Source: J095 sp964407935
Lineage (GTDB): Bacteria > Chloroflexota > Anaerolineae > 4572-78 > J111
Direction: 5' to 3'
DNA length: 14,355 nucleotides
NCBI GenBank assembly: GCA_964407935.1
Contig: CAYOXS010000130.1
Coordinates: forward strand, 1 to 14,355
Positions 1 through 7,805 of the stretch are shown piece after piece (position 1 is the first letter of the stretch; each line of letters begins with the position of its first letter). The position numbers and the translations under genes are program-made. Below the pieces are notes generated by a model that had not been told where the DNA came from, did no database searches, and saw only the letters and a program-made list of their open reading frames with translations.

Positions 1-72
1 AGACTGGCGGTGACTGCGGGTGTACTGATTGTGCGGTAGTAATATGGCTACGCGAATATTTGTGGTGCAAAC

Positions 73-106
73 AAAAAAAGAGGGAAACATTAATCGCTTC
101 CCTCTT
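73..106 (-). terminator. Intrinsic terminator after the PLP decarboxylase
   Basis: On the minus strand, 17 bases after the decarboxylase stop codon, a perfect 9-bp stem (AAGAGGGAA at 106-98 pairing with TTCCCTCTT at 86-78) with an 11-base loop runs straight into a T tract (A run 73-79 on the plus strand). This is a textbook rho-independent terminator for leftward transcription. Bases 1-72 beyond it show no convincing gene. Confidence 0.85.
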
Positions 107-123
107 GCAACCGCTTGGTGGGG

Positions 124-1620
124 CTAACGCGGCGACGTTGACTCCTGGGTTTCACCCTGGCCAATAAGCTTAACCAGCCCGGCCCGGAGCAGTTGCCAGG
201 CGGCTTCAACGTGTTCGGCCTCGGTGCGAATGCTGCCCACCGCCAGCCGCAGCGCGTACTTGCCGTTGAGCTTGGTGTGGGTTAAAAACACTTTGCCCGT
301 AGCGTTGACGGCGTTCATCAAATCTTCGTTTAATTTATCCAGCGTAGCTTCATTTTGAATACCCGGCGGGTTGGCCCGAAAGCAAATGGTGGTCAGCGTG
401 GCCGGGGCCAGCCGCTCAAACAACGGCGATTCGTCAACCCACTGGCGAAACTGCTGCGCCAGTTCGATGTGCCGCCGGATGTGGTACTGCAACCCCTGCA
501 CCCCGTAATGGCGAATCACAAACCACAGTTTGAGCGCCCGGAAGCGCCGTCCCAGCGGAATTTGCCAGTCGCGGTAATCAAACACCGCGCCGGATTCGGT
601 AGCCTGATTGCGCAAATATTCCGGCAAAATGCTGAGGGTTTTGATCAGCGCCGCCCGGTCGGCCACAAAAAAGCAGTTCAAATCAAAGTTGGTGAACATC
701 CATTTGTGCGGGTTAAACGAATAGCTGTCGGCCAGCTCGACGCCGTTGTTAATGTGGCGAAACTCCGGGCAAATGGCCGCCGTGCCGTACATGGCCGCAT
801 CGATGTGGAACCACAGGCCGTATTCCCGGCAAATCTGGCCAATCTCCGGCAGCGGATCAACGGCCGCCGACGAGGTGGTGCCGACCGTGCCGCACACAAA
901 AAACGGCAACAGCCCGGCGGCCAAATCGCGTTCAATCTGGGCGCGCAGCGCTTCGGGGCGCATAGCAAAGGTATCGTCAACTTCAATTTTGCGCATATTT
1001 TCACGGCCAATGCCGGCAATAAGCAGTCCTTTTTCCAGCGACGAATGCGTTTGGCTGGAAGAATAGGCCACCAGCCGCTGGCTCAGCCCGTGCTCGTTGC
1101 TGGCAAAGTTGGTGGCGCGCTCGCGGGCGGCCAAAACGGCGGTTAACGTGGCGCTGGAGGCGGAATCCTGAATCACCCCGCCGCCCCTGCCGCTGGACTT
1201 GAACTGGCCGGGCAGGCCCAGCATGTCGGCCATCCAGTCCATCACGTGGGTTTCCAGCTCGGTGCAGGCCGGGCTGGTGGACCAGAGCATGCCCTGCACA
1301 GCCAACCCGGACGAGAGCAGATCGCCCAGCACGGATGGGCCGGAACTGTTGGCCGGAAAATAAGCAAAAAAGTTAGGCGACTGCCAGTGGGTGATGCCGG
1401 GCATAATAATGGTATCGACATCACGCAGCATTTGCTCAAACGGCTCGCCCTGCTCCGGCGGCGACGGCGGCAGTTGGGCGCGAACTTCGCCCGGCTGCAC
1501 CGGCGACAGCACCGGCAATTCTTCAACGTGCTCGTAATAGTTGGCAAGCCAATCGATAACGGCGTAGCCGTGCCGGCGAAACTCGTCGGGGGTCATGTGG
1601 TAATTTTTTAGCTGGCTCAT
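124..1620 (-). CDS. Group II PLP-dependent decarboxylase (aromatic-L-amino-acid decarboxylase family)
   Basis: Predicted cytoplasmic pyridoxal-phosphate enzyme that removes the alpha-carboxyl group of an amino acid, probably an aromatic one (Trp, Tyr, Phe or DOPA), giving the amine. Seen with the start at 1620 (498 aa): the N-terminal HWQSPNFFAYFPANSS block, SPACTELE, SSQTHSSLEKG with the PLP-stacking His at residue 192, GTTSSAAVDPL, FHIDAA with the PLP-pyridine Asp at 274, and SFNPHKW with the Schiff-base Lys at 306. The length (~480-510 aa) is normal for the family. An in-frame ATG exists at 1668, and tandem ATGs lie at 1623 and 1620; GGAG five bases before the 1620 ATG favours that start. 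The exact substrate cannot be read from the sequence. It stands alone between its own terminator and an upstream inverted repeat, and nothing links it functionally to the cytochrome genes beside it. Confidence 0.93.
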   Translation of the reverse strand: MSQLKNYHMTPDEFRRHGYAVIDWLANYYEHVEELPVLSPVQPGEVRAQLPPSPPEQGEPFEQMLRDVDTIIMPGITHWQSPNFFAYFPANSSGPSVLGDLLSSGLAVQGMLWSTSPACTELETHVMDWMADMLGLPGQFKSSGRGGGVIQDSASSATLTAVLAARERATNFASNEHGLSQRLVAYSSSQTHSSLEKGLLIAGIGRENMRKIEVDDTFAMRPEALRAQIERDLAAGLLPFFVCGTVGTTSSAAVDPLPEIGQICREYGLWFHIDAAMYGTAAICPEFRHINNGVELADSYSFNPHKWMFTNFDLNCFFVADRAALIKTLSILPEYLRNQATESGAVFDYRDWQIPLGRRFRALKLWFVIRHYGVQGLQYHIRRHIELAQQFRQWVDESPLFERLAPATLTTICFRANPPGIQNEATLDKLNEDLMNAVNATGKVFLTHTKLNGKYALRLAVGSIRTEAEHVEAAWQLLRAGLVKLIGQGETQESTSPR

Positions 1621-1641
1621 CATTGCTCCATTCGAAAATAG

Positions 1642-1670
1642 ATTTGAGGGATGGTTGTAATTCCTCAAAT
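1642..1670 (-). promoter_or_regulatory. Inverted repeat upstream of the decarboxylase
   Basis: ATTTGAGG (1642-1649) and CCTCAAAT (1663-1670) are perfect 8-bp inverted arms separated by 13 bases, ending 21 bases before the preferred start codon. It could be an operator or a 5'-leader hairpin. It is not followed by a T tract on the minus strand, so it is not an intrinsic terminator. A TATATT box lies about 60 bases further upstream but lacks a recognisable -35. Function is inferred only from position. Confidence 0.4.
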
Positions 1671-1760
1671 TCTACTCTCGCACCGGAGAGAGGCAAAATC
1701 ACGATGGCTACCGGCCGTCGCGATTCTTAAAATATACCGGGGGAGAAAAGCGGGCTGCGG

Positions 1761-3032
1761 TTACCTGCCCCACACCTTTAAATCATAGTGGTCAACCGAT
1801 TTGCCCTGCGAGTCGGCGCAGAGCAGCAACGGCACCGGCTCGCCGCCGGCCAGTTCATCGGAGTCGAGTGCGTCATAATCGGCAAAATTGATCACCCGGT
1901 CATCCCCATCGTACAGCACCAAAGCAATAATCAAATATTGTTCAAGCTCATCAACCGGGCCGGTAATTGAGCCGGTAACGCAGTACGAGCCGCCATCGGT
2001 TTGGCTGGCCAGGTCAGACGCCTCAAACTCCCGGTGATGGATGCCTTCGGCGGCGCTGCCCATTGCCCCCAGATTTGCGCCATCGCCCTGACCGCTGAGC
2101 ACAAAAGGAATACTCTCGCCGGCGTCTACGTAATCGAGGGGCCAGGAATTGTAGTGGGTTGAGCCGCCGGCGGCAATAAACCACAGATCGCGGGTTGAGC
2201 CGCTGGTGTTGGTCAGCATCCCGTACACCCTGTCGCCATCAACCCGCACGTTGGCAAACGACCAACTGGTATCGGCCGGGGTAGCGGTGGCGGTTGGCAG
2301 CGGGGTGCGCGTGGGCCGAGGCGTCGGCGTGGCCCAGGCTGTGGGTGTGGTTAGCGCCGCTCCCGGCGTTGGGTTAGCCACGGTGGCGGTGGCCGTTGTC
2401 ACTTCTGTGGCCAGCACAAAGGGAATGCGGGTTGAGGTTGGCTGGTAGGGCGGCGGGGTGCGGGTTGGCGCGCGGGTGGGCCTGGGGTAAGTATCTCGCA
2501 CGTAGATTTCGTTATCAAGCATCTCATCGGTGATAATTTCAAGCGTAGGTTCAGCCGGAATCGACTCATCGGCGGGTTCGATGGTGAATTGCGGCCGGGC
2601 CGGAACCGGTGCGGCGGCCTGCGACAAGGCTGTCGGCGGGGGGGCCAGGGCCGCAACTGTGGCCGGCGGGCTGTCAATTTGTACCGACTGAGTGGTAGCC
2701 CGGGCCGGAATCGGCGTGGGCGGCAGATTGACGGGCGCAACCGCCGGAGTCTGTACGCTGCCGGATTGCGCCAGCGCGGCGGTTGGCGTGAGCGTGGGCA
2801 GCGGGGTGCGGGTGAGCGTGGGCAATGAGGTGTGGATGGCGTAGGGATTGGCGGCCAACCCCAGCGTCCGCTGGAAGACAAATTGATTGAACGCGCACAC
2901 CGCCCCAAACAGCAGCAGCACGGAGAGCGCCATCGCCAGTTGAACCACTGTCCGCAGCAGGCGAACTGCGGGCCTGGGCGGCGGCGACTGGCGGCGCGCA
3001 AATTGTTCGGGTTGATTGGTGTAGCGCGGCAT
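1761..3032 (-). CDS. Single-pass membrane protein with Pro/Thr-rich stalk and C-terminal beta-rich domain
   Basis: Unidentified protein of 423 aa. Seen: a basic, Pro-rich cytoplasmic N-terminus (residues 1-24), one hydrophobic segment at about 25-50, and a low-complexity Pro/Thr/Ala stalk at about 65-255 containing TPTPRPTRTPLPT-type repeats. A folded C-terminal domain follows (about 256-423) beginning WSFANVRVDGDRVYGMLTN and containing two Cys that could form a disulfide. The positive-inside rule puts the C-terminal domain outside the cell. The pattern of a short strand, then a TNTS turn and an aromatic strand, recalls FxLYD-like beta-sandwich domains, but this is only an impression. The ATG start at 3032 has AAGGA nine bases upstream. 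It lies 110 bases downstream of the multihaem cytochrome gene and could be co-transcribed, although two hairpins intervene. Stalked extracellular domains of this kind are common in Chloroflexota; no enzymatic motif is visible. Confidence 0.85.
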   Translation of the reverse strand: MPRYTNQPEQFARRQSPPPRPAVRLLRTVVQLAMALSVLLLFGAVCAFNQFVFQRTLGLAANPYAIHTSLPTLTRTPLPTLTPTAALAQSGSVQTPAVAPVNLPPTPIPARATTQSVQIDSPPATVAALAPPPTALSQAAAPVPARPQFTIEPADESIPAEPTLEIITDEMLDNEIYVRDTYPRPTRAPTRTPPPYQPTSTRIPFVLATEVTTATATVANPTPGAALTTPTAWATPTPRPTRTPLPTATATPADTSWSFANVRVDGDRVYGMLTNTSGSTRDLWFIAAGGSTHYNSWPLDYVDAGESIPFVLSGQGDGANLGAMGSAAEGIHHREFEASDLASQTDGGSYCVTGSITGPVDELEQYLIIALVLYDGDDRVINFADYDALDSDELAGGEPVPLLLCADSQGKSVDHYDLKVWGR

Positions 3033-3060
3033 CGTTCTGTGTCCTTCCCTTTACGCGGAA

Positions 3061-3079
3061 CCGGCTGCCCAACAGCCGG
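3061..3079 (-). other. Small hairpin in the leader of the stalked membrane protein
   Basis: CCGGCTG (3061-3067) and CAGCCGG (3073-3079) form a perfect 7-bp stem with a 5-base loop, 28 bases before the start codon at 3032. There is no T tract. Together with the larger hairpin at 3093-3120 it makes the cytochrome-to-membrane-protein junction highly structured in RNA. Confidence 0.5.
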
Positions 3080-3092
3080 CCCCGGGTAAAGG

Positions 3093-3120
3093 GGGGAGGG
3101 AGCAAGCTCGCTCCCTCCCC
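3093..3120 (-). other. Strong GC-rich hairpin between the cytochrome and membrane-protein genes
   Basis: GGGGAGGGAGC (3093-3103) and GCTCCCTCCCC (3110-3120) form a perfect 11-bp stem with a 6-base loop, about 23 bases after the cytochrome stop. On the minus strand it is followed by CCCTTTACC rather than a real T tract, so it is a weak or non-canonical terminator. It may equally be a 3'-end stabilising or processing structure that sets a different expression level for the downstream gene. Confidence 0.6.
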
Positions 3121-3142
3121 ACCTCAGGCAAACTGGCTAAAC

Positions 3143-6100
3143 TTACTTGGTTGCGGCCGACGCGGGCGGATCGGTGTAGGCCGAGACTCCATCGGCGTTG
3201 AAAGCCTGCACGCGGTACCAGTAGGTGGTTTTGCGGGATAACCCGTTGTCGGTGTAGACCGTCTGGTTGATCCCAACCGAGGCGACCCACGTCCAGGTTG
3301 CGCCGCCATCGGTACTGCGCTCAATATTGAAGCCTTCTTCGTTGTTGGAGTTATCCGTCCAGCGCATTCGCAACGAGGTGCGGTCGCGGCGGATGATTTG
3401 CAGGTTTGAGGGCGCTTCGGGAATTTCACCGGGCGTAACCACCGTGACCTGATTGGACGGCGCGGAGCGCACAATACCAAACGTGGGGCTGGCATCCAGG
3501 AAGGCGACCACCTGATAAATGTAGGTCATCTTTGGCTCAACCGCGGTATCGCTGAAGCTGGTCGCGTTGGCCGCGGCCTGTCCCACTTCAGCCCAGGTTG
3601 CGCCGCCATCGGTACTGCGCTCCACAATAAAGCCGGTTTCGGTGGTGGCGTTATCGGCCCAGATCAGGTCAATCTGGGTGGTTGATGCGCCCCACACATC
3701 CAGGTTAGAGGGTGCGGCCGGCGGCACCGGCGGCGTGGTGACCGTGGCTACCGGCGAGGGCAGCGAGTCGACGGTGACGGGCATAGCAAACACGCGGTAC
3801 GAGTAGGTAGTGAACGGCTGCACGGTCAGATCGCTGAAGGCCAGCACATCGGCCGCCGTCTGGCCAATATCGAGCCAGGTTACGCCGCCGTCATCGCTGC
3901 GCTGGATGCTGTAGCCGGTGAGGGTGCCGGTGCCGGCATCCCAGGCCAGGTCAACCTGCTGGCCGCTCACGGCAATCGCTGTGAGCAGAGTGGGCGGGTT
4001 GGCCACGCCGCTGGTTTGCCCCTGCACCGGCAGGCTCCAGGTTGAAGCGCCAGAAGCGTTGAGCGCGGCCACGCGGTAGTTGTAGGTCATCCCCGGCAGC
4101 ACGGTGGTATCCGCCCACATGTTACCGCCCGTGGCGAAGCCTGGCGTTTGGCTGGGGATGGTGGCGATGGTGACAAAGTCGGCGGCTACCGGCACATCCT
4201 GCCGCTGGATAATGAAGTCGGTTTCGTTATCGGCGGCGTCAAACCAGGAGAGGGTGATGGCGTTGGGTTGAGCCGGCGGCACAAAACGCAGGTTTTCTGG
4301 CGGCAGCGGCAGGTCGATGGGGGTGGAGATGAGCACCGCCGCCGAGCGGGCGCTTTTGCCTTTGGCGTTGTAGGCCTGCACCTGATAGGAGTAGGTTTTG
4401 GCCACGTTCAGCGCCTCGTGGCGGAAGGTGGTGTTGTTACCGCCCTGGACAATGGCCAGTTTATCCCAATCGGCGGTGGTGTTGCTTTTGCCGTAGCGCA
4501 CCCAAACAATGTACCCTTCGGCGTCGGATTGCGCTATCCAGTTCAGGTCGATGGTGAACGGATCAACCACGGAAGCCGAGACGCCGGCCGGGGTAGCCGG
4601 TTTGGCCGGCACGCCGGTATCGGCGCTGGCCGACAGGAAGGGTTCGCCTTTGCCGGTGAGCAGCCAGGCGGCGTAGGCAATACCGCCCCAGTTATCTCGC
4701 AGCGGCTGGCCATCCATATCGGTGATGCTATCCAGGCCGATGACGTCGCTCAGGTAGTTGGGGGTGAGCGGGTAGTTGGGTTCGTAGATGCTGGGCGGGC
4801 CTTCGGGGCGCACGGTGGAGGTATCGCTGTTTTTCAGGTGCTCCATAAACTCGCGGTTGTGGGTTTGCCAGTACACTTCGGCGCGGGCATCCAGATCGCC
4901 GCAGGTGGCCACGCTGGCCGGCTTGTTAAAGCGGTAAACCACAATGTCGCGGTTCAGGCCGTCGGGGTAGCGGGAGGGGTCTTCGCTGGGCAGGTAGGTG
5001 GCCGGATCGTAGGTGATAAACTTGGTCCCGTTGGCGCTGTAGTCGGCGTAGGAGAAGCCTTTGGGCGGGATGCGGTTGTCAAACAAAATGGTGCCGTTGA
5101 GCAGGCTGGGCGACGGGGTGCAGCCGGTCGCGGTGCAGGTACCGGTTACCTTTTCATACACCATCACCGCGTTGTTGTTCGGGTTGCGGGCATCGATAAT
5201 GCGCGACACGGCCCGGTTAAACGGATGGGTGGCATCGGTGCTGAGGATGGCCTGCGCTGAGTCGTACACGCCGGATTGATAAGCAAGGTTGCCCAGGCCA
5301 TCGGTCACTTCCAAACTCAGCCACATGCGGCGGCCATCGGGGTAGCCGGAGGGGATGCGGTGGCCGGTGTTGTTGTTAACCCGCACCCGCACCTGGCAGG
5401 CGGTGCCGGTGGTGCCAATTGGCTCAACAGCATCATTGACAATGGCGGCGGTAACAGCATCATTGAGGCCAACTTCTGAGTTGCGTTTGGCCCGATCCCA
5501 CATGGTGCTGCGGTCGGACAGCATACCGGGGAAAACACGGGTGTCGTTGCCGGTGGGCGCGCCAATCACTTCCAGATCGACTTCCGGGTAGAGCAGTTTC
5601 ATCATGTCCGGCAGATCGCGGTTGGCGCCGTTGAATTTGTGGAAGGCGGTGCCGCCGGTGGGGTTGCGGTCTTTGGCATAGGGGAACCAGCCGGCCAGCA
5701 CCGGGTCCGGGTTGAGCGAAACCGGCGCATCATCGGCGTATTCGTGTTTCATGGTGGGCATGTGGCAATCCTGGCAGCGCTGGAAGTCGGCCGAGCCTTC
5801 GGTGCCAAAGGCGCTAAACTTCCACTCGGTATAGGTGCGCTGCTCCGGCATACCGTGGTTGAGCACCGGTACGGTCAGATCGTGGCAGGAGCCGCAGAAC
5901 TCAGACGAGCGGATAAATTCGCCGTCAAAAGTGGGGTGTTCCAGCGAGACAGACTGCCCCTGATAGTTGACCGTGCCATCGGGGTTGGTGGGCGGGCCAA
6001 TGGGCACTTCAAAGTGAATGGGGGTAGAGCCATCGGGGCTAACGGCTACCATCTGGCCCAAAACGTTGGTCACGCCGGAAGACGGCCAGCCGGGCGGGTA

Positions 6101-6946
6101 AATGCCATAAGTTTGGCCGGTGTAGTTGGTCAGCGAGCCATCGGTTTTTTGCATGGGCACATCGCTAAAGAACATATCCACCGAACCGGGATATTTACCG
6201 CCGTAGGTCATGCCATCGTTGATTTGCAGGGTGGTATCGCCGTAGGGCATGCCCTGGTTGGGGCCTTGGGGATACGAGTTGCCGGCGTGCGGCCAATCAG
6301 AAATACCGGCCATCATATTCCAAACCGGGTCATTTCTAAACTGGTCGCCGAGGCCAAAGGCATCTAATTGCGCCGCCATCTCGGGGTCTTTAACGGTGAC
6401 ATTGCCAATTGCCCGGTGGCAGAACTCGCACATAATGCCTTCGGTATCGGTGGAGGCCAGAATACTCTGGATCATCTGGCTGCCGTCACCAGCGCCGCCC
6501 AGTTGCGGATCAAAGCGGCCGGAATACCAGCCGTTGGGGCTGTGGCAGCGGAAGCACATGTTGCCCGCGCCGTCTTCGCCGGTGAGACTCTTGATGGTGT
6601 TATTAACAATTATCTGGTTGGCCCGGAAGATGGGGTCACGGGCGGCGCTGGCCATACTGGTACCGGCCCAGTTGCCAAAATGGCCGGCGTTCTGGTCGAC
6701 GGTGCCGCCGTGGCAAGCGCCACAAGTGACCACAAATTCAAAAACGTTGTAGGGAGCCGGGAAGGTGATGTTGGCCAGTTCCTGCTCCTGGGTGCCGGGA
6801 TTGGGCACGGTTCCGCGCGGCGGGGTGCGGTCCGGGGCGTCGGCGTAAACCACGCCAGCCAGCAGCAGAGTCAGCAACAGGGCCAGGCCTGCCCGCAACC
6901 GGAACGGAGAATAGATTTGATTGATGATTTTGATTAGCTGTGTCAT
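3143..6946 (-). CDS. Secreted pentahaem c-type cytochrome with five C-terminal fibronectin type III domains
   Basis: Large exported protein (1267 aa from the ATG at 6946). A signal peptide is visible: basic start, hydrophobic LALLLTLLLAGVVYA at about residues 20-34, cleavage near VYA-DAP. Five CxxCH haem-c attachment motifs follow: CGACH (residue 75), CFRCH (131), CEFCH (173), CGSCH (351) and CQDCH (391). A ~390-residue region with no haem motif comes next, then five tandem FN3-like domains from about residue 780 to the C-terminus, several with an ERSTDGGATW-type signature. The role is therefore probably extracytoplasmic electron transfer or redox catalysis, with FN3 modules for spacing or adhesion. 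No sortase signal or C-terminal membrane anchor is visible. An in-frame ATG at 6988 would overlap the upstream gene; the 6946 ATG is preferred because GGGGGAT lies just upstream and the signal peptide then starts normally. The preceding gene ends 10 bases before this start, indicating an operon. Cytochrome-c maturation genes are not in the window, and the haem-domain subfamily cannot be named confidently. Confidence 0.92.
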   Translation of the reverse strand: MTQLIKIINQIYSPFRLRAGLALLLTLLLAGVVYADAPDRTPPRGTVPNPGTQEQELANITFPAPYNVFEFVVTCGACHGGTVDQNAGHFGNWAGTSMASAARDPIFRANQIIVNNTIKSLTGEDGAGNMCFRCHSPNGWYSGRFDPQLGGAGDGSQMIQSILASTDTEGIMCEFCHRAIGNVTVKDPEMAAQLDAFGLGDQFRNDPVWNMMAGISDWPHAGNSYPQGPNQGMPYGDTTLQINDGMTYGGKYPGSVDMFFSDVPMQKTDGSLTNYTGQTYGIYPPGWPSSGVTNVLGQMVAVSPDGSTPIHFEVPIGPPTNPDGTVNYQGQSVSLEHPTFDGEFIRSSEFCGSCHDLTVPVLNHGMPEQRTYTEWKFSAFGTEGSADFQRCQDCHMPTMKHEYADDAPVSLNPDPVLAGWFPYAKDRNPTGGTAFHKFNGANRDLPDMMKLLYPEVDLEVIGAPTGNDTRVFPGMLSDRSTMWDRAKRNSEVGLNDAVTAAIVNDAVEPIGTTGTACQVRVRVNNNTGHRIPSGYPDGRRMWLSLEVTDGLGNLAYQSGVYDSAQAILSTDATHPFNRAVSRIIDARNPNNNAVMVYEKVTGTCTATGCTPSPSLLNGTILFDNRIPPKGFSYADYSANGTKFITYDPATYLPSEDPSRYPDGLNRDIVVYRFNKPASVATCGDLDARAEVYWQTHNREFMEHLKNSDTSTVRPEGPPSIYEPNYPLTPNYLSDVIGLDSITDMDGQPLRDNWGGIAYAAWLLTGKGEPFLSASADTGVPAKPATPAGVSASVVDPFTIDLNWIAQSDAEGYIVWVRYGKSNTTADWDKLAIVQGGNNTTFRHEALNVAKTYSYQVQAYNAKGKSARSAAVLISTPIDLPLPPENLRFVPPAQPNAITLSWFDAADNETDFIIQRQDVPVAADFVTIATIPSQTPGFATGGNMWADTTVLPGMTYNYRVAALNASGASTWSLPVQGQTSGVANPPTLLTAIAVSGQQVDLAWDAGTGTLTGYSIQRSDDGGVTWLDIGQTAADVLAFSDLTVQPFTTYSYRVFAMPVTVDSLPSPVATVTTPPVPPAAPSNLDVWGASTTQIDLIWADNATTETGFIVERSTDGGATWAEVGQAAANATSFSDTAVEPKMTYIYQVVAFLDASPTFGIVRSAPSNQVTVVTPGEIPEAPSNLQIIRRDRTSLRMRWTDNSNNEEGFNIERSTDGGATWTWVASVGINQTVYTDNGLSRKTTYWYRVQAFNADGVSAYTDPPASAATK
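3293..3322. repeat. 30-bp exact repeat in FN3-coding DNA, copy 1
   Basis: This 30-base stretch is identical to 3593-3622, exactly 300 bases (100 codons) away. It encodes the ERSTDGGATW segment of the last FN3 domain, while flanking bases differ. A diverged third version begins near 3875. The pattern suggests domain duplication with later divergence or local gene conversion. Confidence 0.8.
3593..3622. repeat. 30-bp exact repeat in FN3-coding DNA, copy 2
   Basis: Identical to 3293-3322 and in the same reading frame, encoding the matching ERSTDGGATW segment of the fourth FN3 domain. Confidence 0.8.
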
Positions 6947-6956
6947 GGTGATCCCC

Positions 6957-7547
6957 CTACTGCTGCGCCGGCCAGCGTTCAAGTTCAAGGAATAATTCGC
7001 CGTTAAAATTCTTGTTCAGAGTCAACGTGCCTTCACCTTTGGACCAGCGGCCATCGGCCGGCCCCATTGGCAGCAGAGCCAGCCCGGTGAACCTGGCCGG
7101 GTCAGTCGCCGGGTTAAAGTCCAGCTCGGCCTTGAAAAGGCCCTCAATCAGCTCCGGTACGTAGCGGGCCCGGTTGGGGTTTTTAAAGACTTTTTCGTTG
7201 GCCAAAATCCACTTGCCCTGAACGTACCAAACGCCGGGCTTTTGGCCGGGCATCTCTTTTTGGGGCGAAAAGGCGGTAAAACTCAGCTCAAATTTTCCCA
7301 CGGGCACCAGTTTGGCTTTGGATTTAGCCAAAGCCTGGATGGTAAATCCGCTGGTCAGCGTCCCTTCTTTCGTGTCAACGGTTTGGCCGGGGTCAACAAC
7401 CTGAGCCTGGGTTAAACGCCAAATAACGGTTTCTTTTTCAGTGGGTGCTTTCTTGGCAAATGGCGTGGCCGCAAATGCAGACGCCGAAAAAACCACAGCT
7501 AATAGTGTGCCTATGGCAATGACGATCAGGTATTTTCTGCCTGGCAT
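6957..7547 (-). CDS. Small secreted protein of unknown function, co-translated with the multihaem cytochrome
   Basis: Unidentified 196-aa protein. Seen: a classical signal peptide (basic MPGRK, hydrophobic core YLIVIAIGTLLAVVF, likely cleavage after SAFA at about residue 26), then a soluble domain with no Cys and no CxxCH, rich in alternating hydrophobic/polar strands and Gly/Trp (GVWYVQGKW, TGLALLPMGPADGRW). The whole mature part looks like one beta-rich domain. The ATG at 7547 has an excellent AGGAGG about 8 bases upstream. Its TAG stop at 6959-6957 is part of the Shine-Dalgarno sequence of the cytochrome gene, with a 10-base gap, so the two are almost certainly co-transcribed and translationally coupled. 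A partner, chaperone or structural role for the cytochrome is inferred from that linkage alone; no known family was recognised. Confidence 0.87.
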   Translation of the reverse strand: MPGRKYLIVIAIGTLLAVVFSASAFAATPFAKKAPTEKETVIWRLTQAQVVDPGQTVDTKEGTLTSGFTIQALAKSKAKLVPVGKFELSFTAFSPQKEMPGQKPGVWYVQGKWILANEKVFKNPNRARYVPELIEGLFKAELDFNPATDPARFTGLALLPMGPADGRWSKGEGTLTLNKNFNGELFLELERWPAQQ

Positions 7548-7563
7548 AAAGTGTGTCCTCCTG

Positions 7564-7625
7564 TTAACTTACAAATTGCCTGAATACACAAAAAACAGTT
7601 TGGTGTGGCATAAATCGATACGCAC
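7564..7625 (-). other. Possible leader peptides behind an orphan Shine-Dalgarno
   Basis: After AAAAGGAGGT (7636-7627), two tiny ORFs could be read: GTG at 7625 (18 codons, MRIDLCHTKLFFVYSGNL, ending at 7569) and ATG at 7611 (15 codons, MPHQTVFCVFRQFVS, ending at 7564). Spacing from the Shine-Dalgarno is too short for the GTG (2 bases) and long for the ATG (about 16), so neither is convincing. The second ends 16 bases before the next ATG, beside the downstream AGGAGG, as a coupling leader peptide would. Low confidence. Confidence 0.2.
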
Positions 7626-7805
7626 AACCTCCTTTTGAGTACCAACAGTTGCATCTCAAGTTCTTCTAACGCACGGAGTTTCTTTGACCCATTTTTTAAC
7701 ACCAACAGGATACAATGAAAGTGGGGCGGGCACATCCGGCACAAGGCGAGAATACCTCCCCGTCTGCCAGCCGGATTTTAACTCAGTTAGGAGATCGGGG
7801 TTGTA

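Noticed and set aside
2206..2448. Plus-strand Val/Gly-rich ORF, or a tandem-repeat/CRISPR-like element
   Set aside because: The repetitive DNA is explained by Pro/Thr codons of the stalk on the minus strand; there are no regular spacers.
3093..3120. Calling this hairpin a true intrinsic terminator
   Set aside because: The stem is strong, but it is followed on the minus strand by CCCTTTACC and not a run of T.
4148..5260. Long plus-strand ORF (370 codons) opposite the cytochrome gene
   Set aside because: Its Gly/Val/Ala-rich translation has no domain logic and it lies wholly antisense to a gene with clear haem and FN3 motifs; it is a GC-driven shadow frame.
5639..6367. Plus-strand ORF (242 codons) opposite the haem region
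   Set aside because: Antisense to codons for the CxxCH motifs; repetitive Gly/Val composition and no recognisable motif.
7526..7744. 72-codon minus-strand ORF starting MCRMCPPHF in the intergenic region
   Set aside because: No good ribosome-binding site, overlaps the start and Shine-Dalgarno of the secreted-protein gene in another frame, and has no recognisable domain; CRMCPPH is not a CxxCH motif.
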